DNA from: DAOUFU01 sp034429275
GTDB lineage: Bacteria > Chloroflexota > Anaerolineae > Aggregatilineales > Aggregatilineaceae
Direction: 5' to 3'
Assembly (NCBI GenBank): GCA_034429275.1
Contig: DAOUFU010000312.1
Coordinates: 1-16,265 of the forward strand
Length of the DNA: 16,265 bases
Part shown: positions 1 through 6,588 of the stretch, one piece after another
Numbering within the stretch: position 1 is the first letter of the stretch
How the letters are laid out: each line of letters begins with the position of its first letter
Program-made: the position numbers and the translations under genes
The notes under the pieces: generated by a model
Told to the model about the DNA's origin: nothing
The model's database searches: none
The model's input: only the letters and a program-made list of their open reading frames with translations

Positions 1-1640
1 AATGCCGGGTTGGGTTGGGCCGAAGCGTAGTAGTTGTCCCTGGAGGGGAATCCTGTGAAACGGGTGGTATTGACCAGACCCATGCCCCCCAGCGGGACGA
101 ACGGCACTGCGGGCACTTCGGCAGCAAACACAGCTTGCAACTCACCAGCGATCTGCCTCTGCTCCTCGAAGGTGGTGGCCGCCGCAAACTGATCCAACAG
201 CTCATCCGCCGCACCGCCCGCGTAACGAGTGTAATTGCCTTCCGCGGGGACACCTTCGGGGGTCAGCAGCTCGCTCGACATGGTGTTGCGGTAGAAGCGG
301 AATGGGGTCGCATTGCCATCGATGATGCTGAACAGCATATCGAAGTCGCCAGTCTTCTGGGCCATAAGCCATTCCGGGAAGTTGGGGTTAGGCACGATGT
401 TCAATTCAATGCCTACTTCTGCGAGGTTTTCCGCCGCGATTTGCAAATCGGCGAGCCAGTTCGGAGCGGGCAGCACCATCACGTCGTATTTCATCGGCTT
501 GCCATTGGCGACGCGGATGCCATCCGAGCCGCGCTCAAGCCCTGCCGCATCCAACAGCGCGTTGGCCTGGTCCACGTTGTAGGTCGTCCAGTCGCCCAGC
601 GCCGCTACATCGTTTACCTTCCAGGCATTGTAGAAGGCGGGCAGTCCGGTGACATCCGCGGGACCGACAACCCCACCTTCCCCAATCATGACCACCTGCT
701 CCCGGTTGATCGCCATGCTGATCGCCCTGCGCACGTTGGCATCATCGAAGGGGGGCCGGTTGATGTTCATCGCCAGGATCGCCATATTCGGCCCTTCTTC
801 GAGGATGAAGTAGCGGTTTGGGTCGTCGGAAACGAAGTTCCGCGCCGGGTCGGAAATGAACAGGTTCGACCAGTCGATCTCGCCTTCCACCATAGCCAGC
901 GATGCCGCATTCGCATCGGCAAACGCGCGCCAGCGGATGCCGTCGATGGCGGGCTTGCCCGGCTGCCAGTAGTTGGGGTTCTTGCCCAGCACATAAGACT
1001 GATCGGCGAAGGACACGATCTCCGTGAAGGGGCCAGTGCCCACGGGGTTTTCGTTGGTGAAAGCAATCACATCCGCGACATCCTGCCAGACGTGCTCCGG
1101 CACGATATTCTGGCCAATCAACTCGTACAAGCCGGGGGTGTACACGCGGTTGAACGTGAACTGTACCGTCAAGTCATCGGTGGCCGTGATCGAGTCAACG
1201 TAGGCGGAGTCACCGATCAGGGCGGGCAGTACATTGCTGTTCACCCCTGGCGCAGTCTTCAGCAAATTGAAGGTGTAGGCCACATCAGACGCCGTGAACG
1301 GTTCGCCGTCCGACCAGAAAACGCCCTCGCGTATAGTGAACGTGAGCGTGAGCAGATCGTCACTCCACGCATAGCCGGTAGCCAGCCAGGGCACCAGTTC
1401 ACCTTTGATGCTGTTAAAGATCATCAGCGGTTCGTGGATGACGTTCAGCGTTCCCGGCAAAGCGGTGGAAAGGAATGGGTTGAAATTGCGCACAAACGTG
1501 GGCATCGTCTGTTCAGCCAACGTCAGGACTGCATCCGAGCCACCCTCCTGTGCGCCGGTTGATTTGAGAGGAACCAGGGAGAGCACAAGGGCGAACATGA
1601 AAACCAGGCATAGAAAACGGTAGAACTTGTGGGTGAACAT
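1..1640 (-). CDS. ABC transporter substrate-binding protein, family 5 (peptide/nickel type), 3' end outside window
   Basis: Reading the minus strand from the ATG at 1640-1638 gives about 546 uninterrupted codons that leave the window at base 1. The N-terminus (MFTHKFYRFLCLVFMFALVLSL, then a small-residue stretch STGAQ) is a typical secretion signal, so the protein should work outside the membrane. The body has family-5 hallmarks: FNPFLSTALPG near the start, an early LTFTIREGVFWSDGEPFTASDVAYTF region, a VGTGPF stretch, a PNYW motif, and a PPFDDANVRRAISMAINRE segment. Such proteins capture oligopeptides, dipeptides or nickel chelates for an Opp/Dpp permease. Ligand cannot be told from sequence. 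Start choice is supported by AGAGGAG about eight bases upstream. It lies 41 bp downstream of the TetR gene on the same strand, so the two are probably cotranscribed. Family members are usually 500-620 residues, so little is missing. Confidence 0.93.
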   Translation of the reverse strand, partial: MFTHKFYRFLCLVFMFALVLSLVPLKSTGAQEGGSDAVLTLAEQTMPTFVRNFNPFLSTALPGTLNVIHEPLMIFNSIKGELVPWLATGYAWSDDLLTLTFTIREGVFWSDGEPFTASDVAYTFNLLKTAPGVNSNVLPALIGDSAYVDSITATDDLTVQFTFNRVYTPGLYELIGQNIVPEHVWQDVADVIAFTNENPVGTGPFTEIVSFADQSYVLGKNPNYWQPGKPAIDGIRWRAFADANAASLAMVEGEIDWSNLFISDPARNFVSDDPNRYFILEEGPNMAILAMNINRPPFDDANVRRAISMAINREQVVMIGEGGVVGPADVTGLPAFYNAWKVNDVAALGDWTTYNVDQANALLDAAGLERGSDGIRVANGKPMKYDVMVLPAPNWLADLQIAAENLAEVGIELNIVPNPNFPEWLMAQKTGDFDMLFSIIDGNATPFRFYRNTMSSELLTPEGVPAEGNYTRYAGGAADELLDQFAAATTFEEQRQIAGELQAVFAAEVPAVPFVPLGGMGLVNTTRFTGFPSRDNYYASAQPNPA

Positions 1641-1681
1641 TTAATCGCTCCTCTAGATATTGAATGGGGTCTAATTTGAAA

Positions 1682-2365
1682 CTACGTGTGCATGGGGAGT
1701 CGGCCAGGGCTGTCTCCTTGCAATTGAGGTTGGGGTTTCAGACCATCGAGAAAAACACGGCAAATCTGTTCGAAAATGATTTTGGCGCTGATGCTGTATT
1801 CGGCTTCTAGCTTGACGCCAAACTGACCCAAACGGTCCGCCAGACCGCTGTTGAAGTTGAAGATCACAGCCAGCAGATGGTCAGGGCTGATGTCTGAGCG
1901 AATAGACCCTTCTTGTTGACCCAGTTGAATGCTTTCCAACAGACGTGCTCGTTCTTCTTCAAGGGTTTCAGACAACAACTGCCGCATGACGCCCACGGAC
2001 CATTCTCTGGCGTATAGGTGATTGAACTCGGCGACAAACCGCGCTTCTTGTAAGTTCTCGATCATGTGATGAAAGTGGGAGATCACGAACCTTTCAACGC
2101 GTTCAAACCCGTTGCCAGGAACGTTCCACACCTCGGCCTGGTTGCGATCCACCCAGCCAGCCGTGATGATCTTGAAAATCTCATGGGCCATTTGTTCTTT
2201 GCTGGAGAAGTAGTTGTACAGCGTGGCACGGGTTAATCGTGCGGCTTTGGTGATGTCAGCGATGGTGACCTTGTCGATACCCTTTTCGACGAACAGGTCC
2301 TGTACAACGCTGAGGATCCATTCTCTCTGGCTTTCGCGATGGTTAGTGTAGATGCCTCGAGCCAT
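1682..2365 (-). CDS. TetR/AcrR-family transcriptional regulator
   Basis: This 227-residue protein starts with the classic TetR DNA-binding domain. After REWILSVVQDLFVEKGIDKV, the helix-turn-helix runs from about residue 34 to 59 (TIADITKAARLTRATLYNYF then SSKEQM). The remaining helical part should be the ligand and dimerisation domain, which is variable in this family and gives no ligand clue. The tail after residue 210 is proline/glutamine rich and probably disordered. The gene is upstream of and codirectional with the family-5 binding protein, so it plausibly controls that transporter and itself. A seven-base inverted repeat about 80 bases upstream of the start is a possible operator. The ribosome binding site is weak, with no clear GGAG before the ATG. 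Confidence 0.93.
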   Translation of the reverse strand: MARGIYTNHRESQREWILSVVQDLFVEKGIDKVTIADITKAARLTRATLYNYFSSKEQMAHEIFKIITAGWVDRNQAEVWNVPGNGFERVERFVISHFHHMIENLQEARFVAEFNHLYAREWSVGVMRQLLSETLEEERARLLESIQLGQQEGSIRSDISPDHLLAVIFNFNSGLADRLGQFGVKLEAEYSISAKIIFEQICRVFLDGLKPQPQLQGDSPGRLPMHT

Positions 2366-2443
2366 AAGTTAATCTCGTTTCGGCAGTAAGATCGCGGAGC
2401 AACGCCGAACATCGGGCCAGATTTGCCCTGGGCGCAATATTAA

Positions 2444-2471
2444 ACCCATATTTCAAAATTAAACTATGGGT
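2444..2471. promoter_or_regulatory. Inverted repeat in AT-rich region, candidate TetR operator/promoter zone
   Basis: ACCCATA at 2444-2450 is mirrored by TATGGGT at 2465-2471 with a 14-base AT-rich centre. It sits in the AT-rich island 2430-2500 between the TetR gene and the plus-strand relics. TetR proteins usually bind palindromes near their own promoter, so this is a reasonable operator candidate. The gap is wider than many TetR sites and no clear -35/-10 pair is visible. Confidence 0.3.
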
Positions 2472-2625
2472 ATGATTTTCAATTAAAGATCAGTTTTGAA
2501 GGAATGTCAACCATTGGGCTGATCCCAGGTGTATTTCACGAAAGTTCACACCGCCGTTTCGCTGCACGCTCAAGCGTGTGGCTATGTACAGAACCTGAAA
2601 GCACACCGAAGGCGCTGGGAGAGTT

Positions 2626-3003
2626 GAGCTGGATTACGCGGGAATACACGTCGATCGGGCACCGCTGAATGACCCCACATTTCGGTTGGCGTTGTCCTAT
2701 GCAGTGGACGTGAACGAGATCACCTCCACGCTGTATGGCGAGTATGCTGTGCCTGGCTTGCCCGGTTACGTGCCCCCAGTGCGTCCTGGGCTACGCCCAT
2801 CGATGCACAATATGATCCAGACTACGCCGCGCAACTCCTTGATGAGGCCGGGTATGTAGACGCGGATGGCGACGGCTGGCGCGATCTGCCTGACGGTCAA
2901 GCGATTGACCTGGAGATGCACACTCCCACCAATAGCCCGATCCGCCTGCGTGCCGGGAAGCTGGTAGCCGAATGCGCGGCGAAGGTCGGTATTCGTATCG
3001 CCT
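2626..3003 (+). pseudogene. Relic of a family-5 ABC substrate-binding protein, frameshifted and truncated
   Basis: Two reading frames give adjoining pieces of one family-5 binding protein. The first, from 2626, reads ELDYAGIHVDRAPLNDPTF then RLALSYAVDVNEITSTLYG, the same 'PFDDANVRRAISMAINRE' region seen in the intact paralogue at 1-1640. Near 2780 the frame shifts, and the second piece reads YDPDYAAQLLDEAGYVDADG followed by DGWRDLPDGQ, a very common family motif, ending near AAKVGIRI. There is no signal peptide, no 5' half and no 3' end, so it cannot make a working protein. The upstream stretch 2500-2625 contains nothing I recognise. It adjoins the permease relic directly, which suggests a deletion inside a former transport operon. 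Confidence 0.8.
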
Positions 3004-3504
3004 TACATCTCGCTCTACTACCCGGACGTGCTACAAGGCGGGCTGCTGGTGATCGCGGCGGCGGCATATGCCGGGCGCGGCCTGCCCCCCCTGATTCTGG
3101 TGTTGGCGATCGTATCGTGGCCCGCGACCGCACGTGTTGTTCATGCGCAGACGCTGGCCATCTCTCGCCATGAGTATGTCACGACGGCACGTTGTATCGG
3201 AGCGCGACCGCTCTGGATCGCGCGGGCACACCTCTGGCCGGGCGTGCGTACCCTGGTCTGGACCCAATTCCTGCTGGCGGTCAACTCCGCCGCGCTGACC
3301 GAGGCTGGGCTGTCGTTTTTGGGACGGGGTGATCCATCTCAAAAAAGCTGGGGCACTATGCTGCATTACGTCCATGCCCGCAGCGCGTTTTTGACCGACG
3401 CCTGGCTCTGGTGGGTGCTGTCACCGGGGTTATGCCTCGCCGTGTTTTTATTTGGACTGATGATGCCAGGCCGCCGATCTGGTCGTGCTTCGCTCAATCA
3501 CTGA
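3004..3504 (+). pseudogene. 3' fragment of an OppC/DppC-like ABC permease
   Basis: The frame reads ISLYYPDVLQGGLLVIAAAA, a membrane segment (LPPLILVLAIVSW), then the cytoplasmic EAA-type loop ARCIGARPLWIARAHLWPGV where the ATPase would dock. After that come LTEAGLSFLGRGDPSQKSWG, the typical OppC/DppC motif, and a last membrane helix (WLWWVLSPGLCLAVFLFGL). About 165 codons remain, whereas intact permeases have roughly 280-310, so the N-terminal half is gone. The 5' edge is fused in a different frame to the binding-protein relic. No partner permease or ATPase gene is present. Confidence 0.82.
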
Positions 3505-3524
3505 TAAAAAATGGAGATATGCGT

Positions 3525-3938
3525 ATGCATGAGTTCATCCCCCTGGATTTCGCGGCTGCATGGCAAGCATTCACCGATCAGCGGCATCGCGCTGCACGCT
3601 CCGACGAAGACGACCGAGCGATGTGGGCGGCTTTCGCCGAGCAGTACGACGAACGCACTCGCTTCTCAGAGAGCCTTCAGGTGTAACTGGAATCCTTAAT
3701 CCGTCCCGGTGACATCGTCCTGGATGTCGGGGCGGGTAGTGGGCGCATGGCGCTACCGTTGGCTCGTCTTGCCCATCGAGTCACTGCCCTGGATCATTCC
3801 CCGGCTATGCTGGATGTGCTGCGGTGCAAGATGATCCAACAGGAAATCAGCAACATCGAGAGCGTCGAAACGACCTGGCAACACGCCGAGATCGCGCCGC
3901 ATGATGTCGTGATCGCCATCTGGTCTCTTTACCGCTAA
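3525..3938 (+). pseudogene. Broken class I SAM-dependent methyltransferase
   Basis: An ATG at 3525 with GGAG eight bases upstream begins MHEFIPLDFAAAWQAFTDQR and runs to a TAA at 3684-3686. The same frame then continues LESLIRPGDIVLDVGAGSGR (SAM-binding motif I) and VTALDHSPAMLDVLR (motif II acidic residue and following helix) to a second TAA at 3936-3938. Even with readthrough only about 138 codons are present, compared with around 220-270 for the family, so the catalytic half is missing. It starts 20 bp after the permease relic and probably belonged to the same lost operon. A sequencing error could explain one stop but not the missing 3' half. Confidence 0.75.
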
Positions 3939-3986
3939 CCAGATATTCTGGATCTTATGATTCTGCCCCGCAACGGTATCCCTCCC

Positions 3987-4727
3987 CTATTCCACCGCTT
4001 TGAACACAATTCCTTTGTCTAGCAAACGCTGGATGATAGGCCCGAAGTAGCGTGCCGTATGAGGGTGATCGTGAACCAGGATAATCTCCTCAGAACCCGG
4101 TGTATTGAGTCCACGCATCCCATCAGGAACGTTTTCTTCCATCCGTGCAAAAACTGCTTCCAGACTGGAGATCCCGAATTGGGGCTGGGAACTGTTGATA
4201 GCCCATTCCATGCAATCGTAAGTACACAGCCAGTCCACATCATCCAGCAAGCCCAGGCTGCGATACCCGGCGTAAGTGATACCCTCAAATGCAGGTTGCG
4301 TGAATCCCTCTGCGCGCAGAAACGCCTGAATGGTTTCCTTGCGTTCAAGCGCTTCACCGGTATAACGAAAAGAAAAATTCGGGTCGGGTGCGCCTTTGTC
4401 CCCATAGGGAAAACGGAAGTATTTCGCGGGCCGATCCACACCTGCCTGCTGATAGGCATGGTCAATCAAGGTGTCGGTGCGGCGGATTTCGTCGTAGATA
4501 GCGTCGATTTCCAGTTCGGAGCAATGTGGGTGTGTATAGGTGTGATTGCCGATCACGCCCCCCCTTTGGATGGCATATACCACCGCGTCAAGGCGTTTGG
4601 CAATAAACTCGCCGATGCAAAACCATACTGTCGGTATCTGTTTTTTGGCCAAAAAATCAATTTTCTGCCGCATATTGACTGATGGGGCATCATCGACGGT
4701 GAGGTAAGCCACTTTAGGATCTGTCAT
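3987..4727 (-). CDS. Polysaccharide deacetylase (NodB/CE4-like)
   Basis: From the ATG at 4727 the protein has 246 residues. It carries the metal-dependent deacetylase motifs: TVDDAPS with the D12-D13 pair, GNHTYTHP with H62 and H66 as metal ligands, RFPYGD (105-110), and a C-terminal LVHDH (H219) that normally helps catalysis. Such enzymes remove acetyl groups from chitin-like sugars, peptidoglycan or exopolysaccharide; the substrate is not evident. No signal peptide is visible, so it may act in the cytoplasm. I preferred this start over an in-frame ATG at 4793 because GAGGTG lies eight bases upstream and the extra 22 residues run into the region beside the IS relic. It appears intact and transcribed alone, converging on the methyltransferase relic. 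Confidence 0.88.
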   Translation of the reverse strand: MTDPKVAYLTVDDAPSVNMRQKIDFLAKKQIPTVWFCIGEFIAKRLDAVVYAIQRGGVIGNHTYTHPHCSELEIDAIYDEIRRTDTLIDHAYQQAGVDRPAKYFRFPYGDKGAPDPNFSFRYTGEALERKETIQAFLRAEGFTQPAFEGITYAGYRSLGLLDDVDWLCTYDCMEWAINSSQPQFGISSLEAVFARMEENVPDGMRGLNTPGSEEIILVHDHPHTARYFGPIIQRLLDKGIVFKAVE

Positions 4728-4803
4728 ATCAGAGACACCTCGCAGTATTCTCAATAAGAATGTGACTCCGTGATAAAGTTGAACAATGGACACTGTAACA
4801 TAG

Positions 4804-5340
4804 ATTCAGGTTGCATGGGAACTGAAGAAAGCAAGACACAGCGCCACGGAGATAGCCACACAGTTGGGGCAGCACCGGGCGACGGTGTACCGTTGGTTCA
4901 AGGGCATTCGAGAACGAGGCATCCGGGGATATATCGCGTATTTCAAGCAGGCGAAGAAGGGGCGACGGGTACGTACAACGCATGGGTATGTGGTACAGCG
5001 AGTGCTCAGTATCCGGCGGGAGTATCGTCACTGTTGCGGGCCGATGGGGGGGTCTGAATTCAAAGCTGAGTGCGCTGACAGTATGCATCGCTGGGCATCA
5101 GCCCATCGCATTGTTCGCCCGTACAAAAAGAACGAACAGGCCTTTATTGAAGCCTTCAACGGCATTTTGCGCCACGAAGAGTTTGGCGCTATTACTTATC
5201 GTACGGACGAACTGATACTGGCTCAGCAGAAAATTGTTGCTTCCTTGGACTATTACCATCACCGTCGTCCTCATACGGCACCCAACATGCTCGCTCCCGC
5301 CCAGTTCGCCAGCCAGTTTGTGGAGTCGCATTTGCCTTGA
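4804..5340 (+). mobile_element. IS481-like transposase relic with internal deletion
   Basis: One open frame without an ATG starts after a TAG at 4801. It reads ELKKARHSATEIATQLGQHR then ATVYRWFKGI, a helix-turn-helix typical of IS481-type integrase-core transposases, and continues to RREYRHCCG. It then jumps to GGSEFKAE near 5050. In intact enzymes that motif is preceded by about 80 residues containing the first catalytic aspartate and by the D of DNGSEF. The tail is conserved: RPYKKNEQAFIEAFNGILRH with the third acidic residue, and LDYYHHRRPH, ending in TGA at 5338-5340. Two of three catalytic residues are therefore missing and the element is dead. I could not find convincing terminal inverted repeats; TGTAACATAG at about 4795 is a possible left end without a matching right end. 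Confidence 0.8.
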
Positions 5341-5341
5341 G

Positions 5342-5369
5342 AGAACGCGGAGATTTGCGCTGGCGTTCT
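5342..5369. repeat. Inverted repeat just after the transposase stop
   Basis: AGAACGC (5342-5348) is mirrored exactly by GCGTTCT (5363-5369) with a 14-base centre, beginning one base after the transposase stop codon. No T-run follows, so it is not a standard intrinsic terminator. It might be part of the old insertion-sequence end. Confidence 0.35.
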
Positions 5370-5414
5370 GTGATTCCAGACTAAGCTTTCCCATTGTCGC
5401 CCACCTGATGCCTG

Positions 5415-5429
5415 ATATTGCCCCAATAT
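5415..5429. repeat. Short perfect inverted repeat in the WYL/cas upstream region
   Basis: ATATTG (5415-5420) and CAATAT (5424-5429) flank a CCC centre. It lies about 115 bp before the WYL start codon, a position suited to a regulator binding site. It is short enough to be chance. Confidence 0.25.
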
Positions 5430-5454
5430 GCCTGTTTCACAGTCCGTTTTTTGT

Positions 5455-5538
5455 GGTTGGAAGAATAGATTCCAACCGACTTTTATACTAGTTTATAGAG
5501 GGACATGAGCAGTTGACTGCCTTGCTTAATGGGAAGGA
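5455..5538 (+). promoter_or_regulatory. Operator-like inverted repeat, -10-like box and RBS ahead of the WYL/cas operon
   Basis: GGTTGGAA (5455-5462) and TTCCAACC (5470-5477) form a perfect eight-base inverted repeat with a seven-base centre. TATACT at 5484-5489 resembles a -10 box seven bases downstream, so a protein bound to the repeat would cover the -35 region. No good -35 hexamer is visible at 16-18 bases, as expected for an activator-dependent promoter. A hairpin followed by GACTTTT could alternatively act as a terminator for transcripts entering from the IS relic. AAGGAG at 5533-5538 is a strong ribosome binding site for the ATG at 5545. The rest of the 5341-5544 gap holds no gene that I can see. 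Confidence 0.4.
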
Positions 5539-5544
5539 GAAGTT

Positions 5545-6588
5545 ATGCCCAAGATACCTGAGAGCACAAGGCGTGAGCGACTCGATCGAGTTGAGACACT
5601 CTTGCAGCGATCAAATGGATTGAGCGAGCGTGAAGTCGCGCAGGCGTTAGGTTTCGAGATTCGGACCACTCACAATTATCTTCAAGAACTGGCGGTAGAG
5701 GGCAAAGCTGACAAGGAAGGCACACTGTGGTATGCCCTCTCACCTAGACCATTGGTGCTTCGAAAGTTCGACCTTCAACCCGAAGAAGCTATGATTTTGT
5801 ACCTGGCCTCGCGTTTGTTCATCAAACAGAGCGACAGGCGAAATGAAGCCGCAGAGGCGGTACTACTCAAGCTGGCGAATATCCTCACCAGCGATATGAA
5901 TCTGAGCGATGACATTTACCGGGCGGCCAAAGAATTGGCTCAACGTCCTCGCGTCGATGGGTATGAAGACATATTCCGCACGATGATGCGTGCTTACATC
6001 TACCGCCGCAAGGTGGAGATTTTATACCACCCATATAAGGCGAAGCCGTTCACTACCACCTTTTCACCATATTTGCTGGAGCCATCTGCAATAGGGTTTG
6101 CCACCTATGCCATTGGATACAGCAGTGTGGTTGACACTCTACGAACATACAAGTTGGAGCGTATAGAGCAAGCCCAACTGCTGCCGAGATCGGAATACGT
6201 CATCCCCGACGACTTCGGCGGTCTGGAGCTGCTGCGCAGTGCCTGGTCGATTTTTTACGGCGAGGAAACGGTGCGTGTCCTGCTGCGCTTCCATCCTGAC
6301 GTGGCCCGGCGAGTCCAGGAAACACGCTGGCATCCCTCACAGGAAATTCAACCCGATCATGAATTCGCTGGTTATCTCCGGGTTGCGTTTGAAGTTGCCG
6401 ATTCGACTGATCTCAAACCCTGGATTCGCGGCTGGGGGGCTAATTGTGAAGTGCTCGCGCCTGAAATCCTCCGCGAAGAAATGATGGGCGAAGCGCGAAA
6501 GTTGGCCTTCCTTTACGGCTGGCAGACTTCCCGTACTTCGAAAGATAATGCGCATAGCCGCTTTGGCGACATTTTTGGAGCGGGATGA
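5545..6588 (+). CDS. WYL-domain transcriptional regulator, first gene of the cas operon
   Basis: This 347-residue protein has an N-terminal winged helix-turn-helix (about residues 10-62: RLDRVETLLQRSNGLSEREV, AQALGFEIRTTHNYLQELAV). A WYL-type domain follows at about 144-220 (YRRKVEILYHPYKAKPFTTT, SPYLLEPSAIGFATYAIGY, LRTYKLERIEQAQLL). A WCX-like C-terminal extension lies at 240-328. WYL domains sense ligands, probably nucleic acid or nucleotides, and WYL regulators are known next to several CRISPR-Cas loci as repressors or activators. Its stop overlaps the cas3 start as ATGA, so it is translated with cas3 and probably autoregulates the operon through the upstream inverted repeats. The start is backed by AAGGAG seven to eight bases upstream. 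Confidence 0.92.
   Translation: MPKIPESTRRERLDRVETLLQRSNGLSEREVAQALGFEIRTTHNYLQELAVEGKADKEGTLWYALSPRPLVLRKFDLQPEEAMILYLASRLFIKQSDRRNEAAEAVLLKLANILTSDMNLSDDIYRAAKELAQRPRVDGYEDIFRTMMRAYIYRRKVEILYHPYKAKPFTTTFSPYLLEPSAIGFATYAIGYSSVVDTLRTYKLERIEQAQLLPRSEYVIPDDFGGLELLRSAWSIFYGEETVRVLLRFHPDVARRVQETRWHPSQEIQPDHEFAGYLRVAFEVADSTDLKPWIRGWGANCEVLAPEILREEMMGEARKLAFLYGWQTSRTSKDNAHSRFGDIFGAG
6544..6549 (+). promoter_or_regulatory. Possible internal -10 box before cas3
   Basis: GATAAT inside the 3' end of the WYL gene differs from TATAAT at one position and lies 36 bases before the cas3 ATG. The -35 region about 17 bases upstream is poor. It is noted because a secondary cas3 promoter here would start transcription just before the 9-base leader match at 6593-6601. 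Confidence 0.2.

Noticed and set aside
15..1562. A 515-codon open frame on the plus strand
   Set aside because: It is exactly antisense to the family-5 binding protein, whose minus-strand translation is clearly homologous and has a signal peptide and ribosome site. The plus-strand product has no recognisable motif.
4059..4682. A 207-codon plus-strand frame
   Set aside because: It is antisense to the polysaccharide deacetylase, which carries all catalytic motifs on the minus strand.
5371..5380. Seven-base match (GGAATCA on the minus strand) between the leader pseudo-spacer and the region upstream of the WYL gene
   Set aside because: The first seed position mismatches and seven bases are easily found by chance. 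The cas3 site is longer.
5455..5489. Reading the eight-base inverted repeat only as a terminator of the IS relic
   Set aside because: The T-run is interrupted and offset by three bases, and a -10-like box follows at once, so an operator or promoter reading is at least as good. Both are kept as possibilities.
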